A DNA stretch of 64,000 bases from Hanleya hanleyi (GCA_036873755.1 JAVTVY010017453.1:1-64000), one strand, 5' to 3'. Positions 42,189 through 56,876 are shown, numbered from the stretch's first letter. A program made the numbers and translations. Notes: generated by a model not told the origin, from the sequence alone.

Positions 42189-43491
42189 AAAGCTCCGAAT
42201 AATATCATATTCATATGTAAATATTACTATTACCAGGTGCTGGTTAAAGAATTGAGTGTAGACATATCTTCATCAAATACGTCTACTTACTCCCAAACTG
42301 CATTTACTCTGGAAGATTTATTTAACAATCACAAAAAGTTTCTCAGGGAAAGAGGTATTTGTCTTCCAACCAATCATAACGACATACCAAAAATATACTG
42401 GACTCCCAAAATGCATAAATCACCATACAAAGCTAGATTCATAGCTGGTTCTAGAAGCTGCACCACCAAGCTTCTTTCAACCCTATTGACGAGGGCCCTT
42501 CAGGAGGTAAAAGCATTTTGGGAAAGGTATTGCGCCACTATTTCTAAGAACTCTGGCGTTGAATGTATGTCGATATTGAAAAACTCAAAATGTCTTACGG
42601 AAGAACTTGATGCTAAAGGTCACATACCGTACAGACATGTATCCACATGGGATTTCTCGACTCTCTATAATCCCTCATCAGGACGTTATTGACCGTCTAG
42701 GTTCATTATTAGTATCTGTGTTCAAGAAAACTGATCGTAGATATATTAATGTCGGAATCCATAAAGCATTCTTTAGCTCTACTACATACAAGAGATATCA
42801 TTCATGGGATGTTTCTTTGTTTATAGAGTTGCTTGAATTTCTCATTAAAAATATCTATGTGAAATTTGGCAACACAATATATCAGCAGCATATAGGTATT
42901 CCAATGGGTACTAATTGTGCACCCCTGTTGGCTGACCTGTATCTGTTCTCTTATGAATATGACTATATGCAGGCGCTTTCAAAAACCGATCCATTCAAAG
43001 CCCGTTCCTTCTCATTCACCAAACGCTATATAGACGATCTTCTCGCTGTGGATAATCGCTATATAAATGACGCAGTGAAGGATATATATCCACCTTCACT
43101 GGATTTGAAGGAAACTACAGACAGCCCTACAGGCACATCATATTTAGATCTATATCTCTATAAAAATGAAGCGGGCATTCTCTCTCGTCGACTTTATGAC
43201 AAAAGAGATGATTACAATTTCGATATCGTAAACTATCACTTTCTGGACAGTAATATTCCAGTGGGATCTGCATATGGCGTATACATATCTCGCTTAGTAG
43301 CATTTGCTAGATCCTGTGTTAAATGTGTCGATTTTAATCAACGTCACAAAACATTGTTGCAGAAACTTATAAAACAGGGCTATTCCACCAAGCGCCTCCA
43401 CTCAAAGTTTCTCAAATTTGGCGATACATATCGCATGCTGATAGCAAAATACGAACGTAGCGTGCAAGATCTATGGCGCTACGTTTCGTAA
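42189..43491 (+). pseudogene. Penelope-like reverse transcriptase, frameshifted
   Basis: The first frame runs from KAPNNIIF to WDFSTLY. The second takes over within about 42,655-42,675 and continues to 43,491. Motif A aspartate is in WDFSTLY, motif B is GIPMGTNCAPLLADL (about 42,895), motif C is RYIDDLL (about 43,024), and the thumb has the SNIPVGSAYGVYISRL signature. A small deletion just after motif A causes the frameshift. The relative at 63,513 shows an earlier segment, FVIVPADKAPNN. I assign it to Penelope-like elements from general resemblance; other RT classes are possible. No GIY-YIG endonuclease is in this copy. Confidence 0.75.
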
Positions 43492-43893
43492 CTTGTGTCT
43501 AATTCCGCTTAACCCGGGGCTAGGGGCCGTATGAATCCATGTACTTCAAGATCCTCATGGTACTCATATGAACAGTCACAATCAAAGCGTGACTGAGATA
43601 CATCATTCTTTAGATGACGACTTTACAACGAATATCATGGATTAAGAATACTGATCAGCGATACGGATTTGATATTTTTGGAACATCATGATGTCTTGCC
43701 GGCATCATTGAAAACTGTTGACCGCTTCTCTCTTGCAGGAAACAAGCCTATGTTTATGTATACTATGATTGTCTTTTTGAATTTGGTGCTACTACTGTTA
43801 TATGGAATATGGAATAGGTCTTTGGATTATGGACGCGGATATTCTCTAATGGACGACGGCTGAATTATGGATGACCGATTAGACGCTTGTAAT
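42189..43893 (+). mobile_element. Penelope-like RT element, longest complete-3' copy
   Basis: Interrupts unit sequence seen uninterrupted at about 15,330-15,350. It holds most of the RT and a 400-base 3' tail ending GACGCTTGTAAT. It starts inside the RT frame at AAAGCTCCGAAT, so it is 5'-truncated. The tail is the sequence found antisense in the 8.2-kb repeat. The short frame at 43,669-43,863 is tail sequence, not a gene. Confidence 0.75.
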
Positions 43894-46800
43894 TCACCAT
43901 TTCAATTTTCGGCAATAGACATAAGTTCTAAAATTGCATGTTAACCCAACCTGGCCTGGTTTAGTGGGACCTGTCCGGGGCGAGGGGAACCATTTCGTCA
44001 CCCTCATCCCTAAATATGTTTCTTACCCCATGAGCTAATGGACTGAACCTTACCACACTACACCTTTCAGTCAAATTCTATCAGAAAATGTAATAAAATT
44101 CGAGGGGCAGATTTGATGACATCTCAGTCACGTCACTTCCCACAGAAGACATTTTTCGTCCAGATTTTTCAAATTTGTTTTATTTAGGTGATTTGCTTCT
44201 GAGACACTGCATGATAAATTAGTAAATAATCTGATGTGAAATAAAATAGTTCTTGTCCACTTTTAAGAAAAATGACGAAACATCACATTTCTGGTACGCC
44301 CACATGGCTGCCATTTTGAATTTACCCACGACCCATGTCGTTCGAGTGTTCTCACGATGCAGTTGAGTTGTATGCTACAATTTGTTACCAAGAATGGGCC
44401 TTCGTATCAAGTGACTGGTGACGTTCTTGAACTCAAAACTTAAAACAAAGACTATAACATCAGATAAGATGACGGAGTCTACACAAGTAAAACGACAAAT
44501 AGCCCCGTTTGTAATAAAATTTAATATTGGTTAATAATCAAACCGATCATGTATATTGTGGTAATATATCCAAATTAGCTGGTTTCTTGTTTGAGAGAAG
44601 CGGTCAACATCTTCCAACGATGCCGACAAGACATCACGATGTTCTTTATCGCCAAATCCGAATCCGAGACAAGTGATATTTTTTTTCTGTTTTCTAGAGT
44701 ATATCGAGTAAACCAATCGATATAAAGTAAGTTCGATTATATGTGCTAGAATCTGGGACTAATAAATCAGTCTCAAGTAATATTAATTTTGGAGCAGTTC
44801 TGAACTATGGTTTCCCAACAAGACTGCATTTGTATCTGATTGGCTAAATGCGACGGTTGTCCAAATGTTGGAGATGCAATATAGTTTTCTTTGACCCTAC
44901 CAGGCCTGGGCGGGGAGGGAGGGGCAAAATGGCCCTTCTTACCAAAGTTTCTGCGCTAAACTTTATAGTTTATCATATTGGGGTCATTTTGAGCCTATTT
45001 GCGTAACCCCACGAGTAGAGAATCATGAGTAAATTCAAGATGGCGGCCACGTAGGGTAACAGAAAAATAATGTTTTCGTCATTTTTCTTCATAATTTCTA
45101 CTTTTCCGCGATGAGATGTGGGCAAGAAGTACTTTAGTTCACATCACAATAATGTTTACTAATTTGTCACGCAGTTTATGCGGAGAAATTGCATCAATGA
45201 AAAATTCAAAAAATCTGACTGAAAAATCGACCCCCAAAATGCCGGTTTTTTTAATCTGTGACGTCATCAAACCAGCCATCTTGGATATGTTTTACATTTT
45301 CTGGTAGAGTTTGACCCAAGGGTATAGTGTGGTCCGTTTCAGTCCTCTAGCTCAAGGGGAAAGAAAAATAATTAGGGAGCGAAATGGCCCCTTCGCAGAC
45401 CTGGACAGGTCCTAGAAAGCCCAGGCCAGATAGATTTAATATGTCCTGCATGTATCTATTGATTAGCGAACATTGCACATTTGTACTGCTGTCACAGATC
45501 CGCCATGCTCACAGGTTCCACAGGGAACAAGATACAAGCAAAATACAAACATCAACATGGTGGTTACTCTGCTACTTATTAGAATCCTCTTATTTTAAGA
45601 CTCGGGGTCTTCGATCCGATATTGTCTGGCTTGATCGATACTAAACTTTGCATTGCATTGCTTAGGAAATAAACTGTCGAATTTACGAGAACCAGAAATT
45701 ATTTTCCCAGTCTTGGAATGTGTCCAAATCTGGGAATGTTTCCCCTTTGATGTCGAATCCGAAGATGACTGTCACTATGGCAAAAATCGGAAGCTTGTGT
45801 CTGGACACTTCAGACAAGACAATTCATGTTTCTAGAATAAACGTAGATGAATTTTAATCATATTCTGACAGGGGGAAGGATGAGGGACTAATATTGTCCA
45901 CGAGTATTTTTTTAGTTTCTATAATGGATGCTGAGGACAGCGATATCTCCTTGTCAACAACAGGGCCCTACTTCCTGATAATGGGTTATGCCGTTATGCC
46001 ATATTGACCCCAAAATCGCCCAGGCCTAGTAGAGCGAATTTATCTATTTTTATTTCTCATAGAATATCCGGAATCCTTCTAAGATGCTCACGATTCAGCC
46101 ATAATTCCAGTGCATCTGTACAGACAAAGAGAATTAGAGAAAATAGTACGGTAACTAGATCTAATATATATCTATAATAAAGCATAGGGATCAGATATTT
46201 TGTTCTATGTTATATTAATTCAAGTATTTTTGTACAGATAATGAGAATGAGAGACAAGGTCACAGTAACTAGATCTAACCTGTATCCATAACAAAGCAAA
46301 GGGATCACATTTATTGTGCCATGGAATAGAAACCATGGACGATGGCTACGTACTTGATGTCGGGTCTGACGCTCGATTCAACGCATTCAGCACTGTTCAC
46401 TTGTGTACTGGTACATTTTCCTTATTGACATTTCAACTGTCACCTCAATAGGCCACCTAGCTGAAACTATTATTAATTCTGATTGTCATTTTGTGATTGC
46501 GTATTGCCAGATCCATGTGCCATTCATGTTTATCTTTAATTATGTTTACATATTCTCTGATTGGCTAATTGCCATCTTATTTTGTGTATCGAACCCTTTC
46601 ACCCTTTGTTATTCGTTTTCTTTTTTTGTTTATAAGAGGCTGCGACTGCTGTTCAACCCCAACCTAAATATGACAAATAAATTTTTGTCGAAATATTGAG
46701 ACTGTCACCATGCGTTCACTGAGGTTTTGCGGAGTTACTTTGCTCCTGCATTAAACTTATTGTACTGAATTGTTTAAAAGAAAACTATGTTGGCACTCGC

Positions 46801-47720
46801 TATATTCACAAACACAAAAAAAACTGCCAATACAAATATAAAGAAGAATAGAATTATAGACCGTTGTCTAAAACTTGTCAATAGGGAATATTATACGTAC
46901 GGTTGTTTTCCTCAACTGATAATATCATTTATCTAAGCACGATATTTCGGAAATCAATTTTCATTTCCCCCATAATACCATCAATATTTCATTACCGTAG
47001 TGATATGCGTTGCTTGTCTGCAAATTATCACATTACTGTCTTCTATTGGGGTATACTCCCATGTGTTTTGAATTCACCAGAGAAAAATAAATTAGATCGA
47101 ACAGGCGATGTGAATTTCCGTGGAAGACGCTGATAGATTGTTGTGTAAACATTCCAGTAAAGTACGGTACGAATTCCATTCACTTTATCAAATTGTGTAA
47201 AGAAATGCGCTTTTCGAAAGTTTTCTACAGAAAACAATAGCAATGATCTACTCATGTTGACGTATGTTGCTGTTAAAATTCCAAAGTGGTTTTCCATTAG
47301 CTAAATATGCAACCTGTGCGCCATATTTTTGCAGAAAACTTGTCTTAGTTTTTACAAAACCAGAGGACAAATAAAACGTATTATAATTTTCCGTTCATCT
47401 TTACTTGGAAATCTCTGAGTTAAGTTGATCAACCTAATTAAAAAAACGCAGCGATGTTCAAGTATTTTCACTAGGGTACATTATGTCTAGAATAGTATGA
47501 TAGCCTTATCCAAGTGTCAGAATCATTCATTTTTGTGGACTGAAACACTTTTTGGTAAAATTCAACAAAGGGAGTTAACTTTTAGTTGTTTTTTTTTACT
47601 GTTTTGATTAACTTATTCAATCAGCTCCAGATATGGGTTTAGGTTTCAGTAGTAGCAGTTTTAAGTTTGTTATTTTAAACGTTGTTTGAAAATCATGGCA
47701 CTTAAACTGAGTTTGCCATT

Positions 47721-48186
47721 TATTTATTTATTTAACTTATTTTAAGAGTGTAGTCCTTTCAGCCTTCACGGCTGCTCTCCCAGGGAGCCCTCTATCATAC
47801 AGACAATCATGACCAGTCAACAGTTGTAAAATATATACATAAATGTACGTATAACAGCATATAAACAGCGCAAAGATAAAATACATATGATACAGGATAT
47901 CACATGGGCTGTGGATAAATTAATTTCTCATATAGCTGACATATACTTCCAGCAGGATTTTTTAAAACTTCCATACGTTGCAGATTTCCGGATTTTAAGA
48001 GGCAAGACGTTCCATGCTTTTGCAGCAGAGTATTTAAATGATTTATCTAAAAATGTAGTATTTGGCGAGGAAGAACAATATTAAATGTCTGCCGTGTGCG
48101 ATACCTGTGGACGTTTACGAAGGTGTACCTGTTTAAAAGGTAGTCAGGTACAAGACCATTTAAACATTTATATAACATGCATACTT
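47721..48186 (-). mobile_element. LINE 3' fragment
   Basis: It interrupts TTTGCCAT/TGGTCTTGTCGG, contiguous in unit F near 57,820. On the minus strand it encodes a LINE ORF2 C-terminus: VCMLYKCLNGLVPDYL, then RTRQ and, after a frame break, AAKAWNVLPLKIR and FKKSCWKY. The 3' end has ATTTATTTATTT on the plus strand, that is a (TAAA)n tail. Confidence 0.65.
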
Positions 48187-51100
48187 TGGTCTTGTCGGCT
48201 GAACGCTTCGAATCGAGCGTCAGATCCGACATTATGTAGACAGCCGGCCAACATAAAGAATTATATTTGCATGGTACAATAAGTGCCAGTCGATAAGCTA
48301 CGTCACTGCAAGAGAAAGGCGATAAACCGTTCAAAGCTAATTTTCAATGAAGTCGACCAGACGCAATGCTATAGACACTATTTTTATGGTAAAATCCGTA
48401 GTATTCGGTGAAAAACAGTGAATTTCCAAGACAGTATTTATGTATCTCAATCATACTTTGGTAGTGACTATTCACAGATATACTATGATGATGATCTTGC
48501 ATTACATGGTTTCGTACGGTCTTATAAGATAAAAACAAGCTATGAAACCCCATAAAACCTGCACTGTACGACCGCATATTGGCATCTTTCTGTGATATTA
48601 TCAACAATTCCGAGAAACCTTGAACACTTATTGTAGTTTACAAAGGAGAAGATTTTTTTTTGTCAGGAAAAGGAACTATTTTGATGAACGGTCTTTGCCA
48701 AGATGTAGTACAAAGTATGAAGGATTTGTTAAGTTGACACATCTGCGGTCAGAGTATAAATATTGAGATGAGCCTTTCGAACCTTCTGCTTGTCCTGAGA
48801 TATGGTGTGGTACATGCAGATGCCGTTAATCAAGATTGTTCGAATGTTTATCATCCTCGGATAATAACTTTCATAGACAGCCATAATTATCGACCAAATA
48901 GATCTTTTCGAAATGTGTAATTAAGATTCCGTCTGCTTCACACTGGTGTTTATTATTCTAGAGCGTTTCCTAAGCATTTAACATCTGCAAATCAAGGTCC
49001 CAATTAATGGAAACCAATCTTGCTACCAATCTCTCCACCAAATATTAAGAAATCAAGGGATTGTTGCTCAATTTGGAGTAGGATATGACAAGGAACAAAG
49101 AATACAACCGTCTCGACCGTCATTCAATATTCAGTCGTCGTCCATTTAAGAATTCCGCGTCCATTATCCAAAGACCAGCATAAGTACCAATTAAAAAAAC
49201 TCAAAACAATCATAGTACCGTGTACATAAGCATAAACTAGTTTCCCCTAAGAGAGAGAAGAGGTCAACAGTGTTCAAATGTGCCGGAAAGACATCATGAT
49301 GTTCCAAAAGTATCAAATCCATATCGGTGAGAGACGATACCAACTGACACGCCCCACCCTGCCAGGTCACTGCCACTGCCACCCTGATCCCACCATCAGA
49401 TCCACCCATCAATCCATACCATCTCCCGAAAATAAATCGGAAGTGTGCGGTATGTACATACAACAGAGGTCTGTGTATCGAATCTCGTCGTTTACAATAG
49501 GGTAACGCTCGAGAACAAGCAGATCAACTACATGCACTACTGTTACGGCCAAAGGTGGATTCAACTGTCTGTAGAGATGAGAACGTGAATTCAACCATTA
49601 ATTAATTTCACTGAACAGACACATCTACCTCTCACAAAATCGAAGCCTCTGCTGGCGCGAAACCTTGGCAGATACCTCGGAAATTTCCTGCCGACTTTCT
49701 AATGATACAGGTATCGACAACATTGCTCCCGGGCCCCTTCATTAGGCGACCAACACGTCACCGTTGACCATTTGAAGGATCGATCACTTTACACTGTATC
49801 ACCAATTAATCCCAGTTGACATTTTGTGACTCCCACAACACAAGGTTGAAATCTAAAGATTAACGAAGCGTTTTATATTTCTTCACTGGGATTTCTTCTT
49901 ATCCTTGACTTGTAAAGGATCTTGCTTCAGTACGGTAGGAAATCGGGCAAATCCTTTAAAACAACTGAGGTTATTTCTACAAACTAGAGCGAAACCAATC
50001 TCATCAGTGAAACGCGGTTCGACTTAATATAAGCTTCCCAGCCCACACACGTTTAGTTCTTCTTTCAATCTAAGCAATGATAATTATGTCCAATATGCTT
50101 CTGTGTAATGGGATGTCAATAAACTTCAATGACCATTGGTAGCGAGGTAAATGTTGTAGTTCTGCAAGTGCAGTTTATATTTCAAAAGGTCAACTACAAG
50201 GAATCATTGCTAAGTTGGTGGGAATTACCATCTGTTGGGCGGGGTGGGTTGGGGGGGAGGGGGGGGCGAGTGCTTTTGTTATGCAAATATCACTTAGCAT
50301 CCCCAGTGAGTTTGAGTGAAACAAATATTCACCACACATGCAGGATAACTTGTTTTACATTAAAATTCATTGCCTTGAGGATGTTATCAGTCTTCCTTTC
50401 AATATTATTGATGCTAAATTGCATAAACATGTAATATATTGGCCGATTTATTTATCTCGATGTTTTACAATAAATAACGATGCGAATGAAATACTGAAGC
50501 CGCTGGTTAAAACCTATGAATAGAAGGTCAGATCCAGTATTCAGTAGTTAGCCGTCGTCTATAAAACTTTCGCGTCCATAATCACACATTTCCTTCGACA
50601 TTACATGTGCATTATCCACCAGAATCCAAGCAAGCATGGATACTCATGTTAATTACTAAGAGAGACGTGGTCAGATAGTCCGGCTTGTGATATATGCCGC
50701 ATTGCTCAATTATCAAACAGAGCATGTGTATACTGGTTATATATCCAAATTAGCCGAAAAGCAAGTATAGTTACTGTTGAATGCTTTTATGGATTTCTTA
50801 AGATGCTGATCGACATGGATTGTCTGTGGTAACGTGTGGAAAAGTAACGGTACAAATGACCGATATTTAAGGTACTCGTTATCATCTGAGCTCTATAGGA
50901 TATTAATATGGCACCATTTGTCAGCAGAGATGCTGTTGACAAGGGCATTAATTGCCTGCCCGTCAGAAAAGAAGCCTCTTCAAGTGCAGTAAGCAAGAAC
51001 TTCTTCATAGTGGAGGACTTCACTCTCGAACCCCTTAACGTCTGAGTCGGCAGAAAAATAAGGAAATTCATATGTAATACTTAACCGAAATGTATCGATC

Positions 51101-52220
51101 TATATGGCAGCGACTATGCAGTAAAATTACGGTAGCTTTTATATTGTGTTGTCTGGGCATTATTAATTTGGGTCCATTGGGGCATCATATATGATACTAT
51201 TAGGAAGTAGAAGTATCAGTGTAGGAGGAAACCATTGACAGATACAATATCAGCGTAGTCCAGACTTCTCAGACTGTAATCAAGGAATCGATAAAACGCG
51301 GCTGTAATACAAGCGTCAAACCCGATAGTCATTAGTTAGTCGTCGTCCATAAAAAACTGCCGGCTCCATAATCAAAATGCCCTATACGCATAAAAGACAA
51401 ACCCAATAAACGAAACAAATAATAATATGCACAAATTAGCTTCTTGCTGGACATCATGATGTTCATATTGTCAAATTCGTATAACTGACCAGTATTCTTG
51501 ACATTTCTTCCCCTCATAAATACGTTTTACCCCCTGAGCTAGGTAGCTAAAACTCACCACACTACATGTATACCTTGGGTCGAGCTCTGCCAGAAAATGT
51601 AATCAAATCCAAGATGGCAGCTCTATGACATTTCTTGTCCACTTCTAAGAAGAAGGACGAAAAGATTTTGTGGTACTCCCACATGACCGCTATTTTGAAT
51701 TTACCCATGATCTTCTGTTCGGCGAGTTACGCAAGTAGGCTCAAAATGATTCTAAGGTGGTACAAAGTCACGAAGTGTCAGCTCCCAAGTTCGAGTCGGA
51801 TATAGAATAGAAGCTTGGGAGAGCCCGGGGGATGGGAGGGGAGGGGATAGGGTTAAGCATGTCAGGTTTGCTTTAAAGTTCTGAGATCCATAAAACAGGC
51901 CTCCTCAAGTCACCCTGCTTTGGTTGGCCTAATATGAAAGTTGGTGAAACAATGAAAACACGTTTTACTTACTGAACATTAATTAAGCTTTTAAAATGAG
52001 CTGTTTGACAAGACTGGATAATACACATTTAAGACGCGATTAGTTCGCTGCCATAGCAGGTGTTTTCCTAGTACTTGGTAATCGATTGTCCAAGTAATTT
52101 ACTTTCTTCAAACTTTTTTATCAAATAATATTGAAAATTCAGTTCATTTTCTCTGACTGAAGAAGTTCATTACATTTCACATGCGAAAATGTTGATGGTA
52201 CATCCCCCTAAGTAACAGTA

Positions 52221-53409
52221 ATATGTTTATTAGACTTGGGCATATCCTGCCCCTTGTCATAGTACATGATATACATGAGAAATTAGATTGTCGAAGCGAC
52301 CATTTATACAACTATATGCAAGTAATAATCAGATTTTCTGAAATATGCATGACCCTAGACCAGATATTCGTTTAATTTGCACTTCAGACAAATTCTTTGA
52401 ACAAAGGAGTGAAAGTGAGCTACTTAACAAAAAAATGCTTCTCTCAGTTTAAATGCTTCATATATATATTTACCAAGTTTACGTAAGACTCCCTGTGAAC
52501 TACTTGACATAAGTTGAATGGCCTTGAAGACACTTGTACTTCTCCAATAATATTTTTGTATATAGATTTCACGAATATTATTGTAAAGAGGACATACTAA
52601 CAAAAAATGATACTCATTTTCAATTTCGTTTCTGTCACAACACTGGCATACTCGCTCCTCACGGTCAATCATATTACTCCCGTGTCTTCCTCAACTTATG
52701 TGAGGAAGTTCTCCGTCTAGATAAAGCAATACGATGATTAGCATTTCTTATTTTCATAAGGTAGGGTTCAAAAGAGAACTCACTTTTAACATATTTGTAC
52801 ACCATCAATCTCGGGGACTCCATATCTGCGAACCATGTCGTTATGTAAATATCTTTCAATCGGACATAGAAGATATTCGTAAATCTATCATAATTAACAG
52901 AATAAGGGAATAGCCATACTTCTGTAAAACCACACTTACACAGCATGTGTCTTACGAGAGAGGCCCAATTTGAATTATTATTTTCGGCTTGATCACGTAA
53001 GAAATTATAAACACAGCTCAAAATACAATTTTGACTTCTTAATAATTTAAACCAATATTTCAGTATTCTTGATAATCTTTTATGACGTAAAGGGAGCCTT
53101 CCGAGTTCCCCATAGACAGCCACATTTGGTGTAGACATATTTACTCCAAGTACCTACTGCGTGTCTAGTGTGGAATCCCCATACTTCACAACCATAATTT
53201 AAAATGCAACCTACTTAAATATCGAATAATTCGAGAACCGTCAAAGCTTTATCTGCCAGAGTCTGCTGTGCACATGTAAATTTTCCAGTGTTTGTGAACA
53301 CAATTCCTAAGTAAATAAATGAGTTCGTAATCTCAATAATACAGTTATCATACATCCACGACTCGGCAGCATTTAATCTGCCACATCTACGAAATACCAT
53401 AACTTTAGT
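52221..53409 (-). mobile_element. LINE 3' fragment, ORF2 C-terminal region
   Basis: It interrupts CTAAGTAACAGT/CTTATATTGAGTACG, continuous in other units (for example near 15,100 and 41,950). The minus strand carries an ORF2 C-terminus in several frames: VFRRCGRLNAAESWMYD and YLGIVFTNTGKF (53,400-53,215), LPLRHKRLSRILKYWFKLL (53,138-52,674), and a Cys/His motif CQCCDRNEIENEYHFLLVC (52,672-52,424). The clade differs from the LINE at 35,722. Frameshifts and stops show it is dead. Confidence 0.75.
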
Positions 53410-55900
53410 CTTATATTGAGTACGAAAGAAGCATCCAACAAGTCAAATATTTTGACCGTGTTTATCCATATAGATCAGTTTCGTAAGAACGTGAGAATCC
53501 AACATGGATTTCGATGGCGTTAGGGTTCATTTGATATACAATCTTAGGAAAAACTTAACACGGTGAACATTCAAATCCATTGCTTATATGAGGCACATGC
53601 AGTACAGATTTCAATTTTCGGCAACAGACATAAGTGCTAAAATTGCATGTTAACCCAACCTGGCCTGGTTTTTTGGGACCTGTCCGGGGCGGGGGAAACC
53701 ATTTCACCACCCTCATACCTAAATATTTTCTTACCCCATGAGCTAATGAGCTGAACCTTTCCACACTACACCACTCAGTCAAATTTTACCAGAAAAATGT
53801 AATAAAATTCGAGGGGCAGATTTGACATCTCAGTCACGTCACTTCCCACAGAACACATTTTTTGGTAGATTTTTCGCTCAGATTTTTCGATTTTTTTTTA
53901 TTTAGGTGATTTGCTCCTGAGACATTACATAATAAATTAGTAAATAATAATCTGATGTGAAATAAAATAGTTCTTGTCCACTTTTAAGAAAAATGACGAA
54001 ACATCACATTTCTGGTACTCCCACATGGCTGCCATTTTGAATTTGACCCATGTCATTCGGTTGTGTTCTCACGATTCAACTGAGTTGTATGCTACAATTT
54101 GTTACCGAGAATGGGCATTCACATCAAGTGACTGGTGAACTTCTTGAACTCAAAACAAAAAACTATAACATCAGAAAAGATGACGGAGTCTACACAAGTA
54201 AAACGATAAATAGCCCCGTTTGTGATAATTAATATTGGTTAATAATCAAACCGATCATGTATATTGTGGTAATGTATCCAAATTAGCTGGTTTCTTGTTT
54301 GAGAGAAGCGGTCAACATCTTCCAACGATGCCGACAAGGCATCGCGATGTTCTTTATCGCCAAACCCGAATCCGAGACAAGTGATATTTTTTTCTATTTT
54401 CTAGAGTATATCGAATAAACAAATCGATATAATGTTAGTTCAATTATATGTGCTAGAATCTGGGACTAATAAATCAGTCTCAAGTAATATTAATTTTGGA
54501 GCAGTTCTGAGCTATGGTTTCCCAACAAGACTGCATTTGTATCTGATTGACTAAATGCGACAGTTGTCCAATTGTTGGAGATGCAATATAGTTTTTCTTT
54601 GACCCTACCAGGACTGGGCGGAGAGGGAGGGGCAAAATGGCCCTTCTTACCAAAGTTTCTGCGCTAAACTTTATAGTTTATCATATTGCGGTCATTTTGA
54701 GCCTATTTGCATAACCCCGCGAGTAGAGGATCATGAATAAATTCAAGATGGCGGCCACGTAGGGTAAAAGAAAAAATAATGTTTTCGTCATTTCTCTTTA
54801 TAATTTCGGCTTTTCCGCGATGAGATGTGGGAAAGAACTATTTCAGTTCACATCACAATAATATTTACTAATTTATCACGCAGTTTATGTGGAGAAATTG
54901 CATCAATGAAAAATTCAAAAATCTGACTGAAAAATCGACCTCAAAAATGCCGTTTGTTAAAATCTGTGACGTCATCAAAGCAGCCATCTTGGATTTTGTT
55001 TTACATTTTCTGGTAGTGTTTGACCCTCGGGTATAGTGTGGTCCGTTTCAGTCCCCTAGCTCAAGAGGAAAGAACAATAATTAGGGGGCCGAAATGGTCC
55101 CTTCGCAGGCCTGGACAGGTCCTAGACAGCCCAGGCCAGATAGAGTTAATATGTCATGTATGTATCTATTGATTAGGGAACATTGCACATTTGTATTGCT
55201 GTCACAGATCCGCCATGCTCGCAGGTTCCACAGGGAACGAGATACAAGCAAAATACAAACATCAACATGGTGGTACTTTGCTACTTATTAGAATCCTCTT
55301 ATATTCAGACTCGGGATCTTCGATCCGATATTGTCTGGCTTGATCGATGCTAAACTTTGCATTGCATTGATTAGGAAATAAACTGTCGAATTTAGGAGGA
55401 CCAGAAAATATTTTCCCAGTCTTGGAATGTGTCCAAATCTGGGAATGTTTCCCCTTTCAGGTCGAATCCGGAGATGACTGTCACTATGGCTAAAGTCGGA
55501 AGGTTGTGTCTGGACACTTCAGACAGGACAGTTCATGTTTCTAGAATAAATGTAGATGAAGTTTAATCATATCCTGACAGGGGTAAGGATGAGGGACGAA
55601 TATTGTCCACGAGTATTTGTTTAGTTTCTATAATGGATGCTGAGGACAGTGATATCTCCTTGTCAACAACAGGGCCCTACTTCCTGATAATGGGTATATC
55701 CAAGCCGTAATGCCGTATTGACCCAAAAATCGCCCAGGCCTTGTAGGGCGAATTATCTATTTTTATTTCTCAAAGAATATCCGGAATCCTTCTAAAATGC
55801 TCACGATTCAGCCATAATTCCAGTACAGACAAAGACAATTAGAGTAAATACTACGGTAACTAGATATAATATATATCTATATTAAAGCATAGGGATCAGC

Positions 55901-56242
55901 TATTTTGTGCCATGTTATATTAAGTCAAGTATTTTTGTACAGATAATGAGAATGAGAGACAATGCCACAGTAACTAGATCTAATCTGTATCTATAACAAA
56001 GCATAGGGATCAGATATTTTGTGCCACGTTATATTAAGTCAAGTATTTTTGTACAGATAATGAGAATGAGTGACAATGCCACAGTAACTAGATCTAATCT
56101 GTATCTATAACAAAGCATAGGGATCAGATATTTTGTGCCACGTTATATTAAGTCAAGTATTTTTGTACAGATAATGAGAATTAGGGACAATGCCACAGTA
56201 ACTAGATCTACTCAATATCGATAACAAAGCAAATGGATAAGA
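55901..56242. repeat. 114-bp minisatellite, three copies
   Basis: TATTTTGTGCCA, then GTATTTTTGTACAGATAATGAG and CACAGTAACTAGATCTA, recurs at 55,901, 56,015 and 56,129. Units B, C and E carry fewer copies of related sequence (for example 17,580-17,690), so the array expanded in unit F. Confidence 0.75.
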
Positions 56243-56876
56243 TTTATTGTGCCAAGTGAATCTCCTCTATGGATGAAAGGCAACTTACATAATGTCGGAT
56301 CTGACGCTGGATTCAATGCGTTCAGCTCTACATTTTCCTGATTGACATTTCAACTGCCACCCAAATAAACCACCTAGCTGAAACTATTACTAATTCTTAC
56401 TAAAGCATTGTCATTTTGTGATTGTGTATTGCCAGGCCCACCATCCATGTTTATCTTTAGTTATGTTGATTAGTCGTTTTCTCTTTTTTGCGTATATTAG
56501 AGCCTACAGCAGCTGTTGAATCACATCCTAACGATGACAAATAAAATTCTGTCGAAATATTGAGACTGCTATAATGCGTTTACATAGTTTATGTGGAGTT
56601 GCTTGGCTTCTACATTAAACTATTATACTGAATTGTTTAAAAGAAAACCACATTGGCACACGCTATATTCACAAATACTAAAAGATGCCAATATAAATTT
56701 AAAGAACAATACAATTCCAGACTGATTAAATCTGCGAACAGGGAAGATGATACGTATGGCTGTTTTCTTCAACTGATAGTATCATTTCCATGCATTTCCG
56801 CCATAATACCATCAATAATTAAGTACCGTAGTGATATGCGTTGCTTGTCCGCAAATTATCACATTATTGTCTTCTA

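Larger units (their letters stand above)
32629..44790. repeat. 8.2-kb repeat, unit D, with nested insertions
   Basis: The unit backbone shows two internal deletions, joined at about 32,780 and about 33,049. The following insertions, all bounded by uninterrupted unit sequence, bring it to 12.2 kb: Penelope-like copies at 33,896-34,544 and 42,189-43,893, a MITE at 34,608-35,187 and a LINE at 35,722-41,329. Backbone segments outside these hold no recognisable gene. Confidence 0.8.
44791..54497. repeat. 8.2-kb repeat, unit E, with LINE fragments
   Basis: Keeps the full unit order at moderate divergence from B and C. It retains a stretch (about 45,225-45,285, with a CRE-type GTGACGTCATC) that B and C lack. 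Insertions are the LINE fragments at 47,721-48,186 and 52,221-53,409. The antisense retroelement tail is at 49,104-49,332. No host gene is seen. Confidence 0.8.

Noticed and set aside
43492..43893. Hammerhead ribozyme in the Penelope-like tail
   Set aside because: Expected for some Penelope-like elements, but no CTGATGA core with a following GAAA was found here or in the antisense copies.
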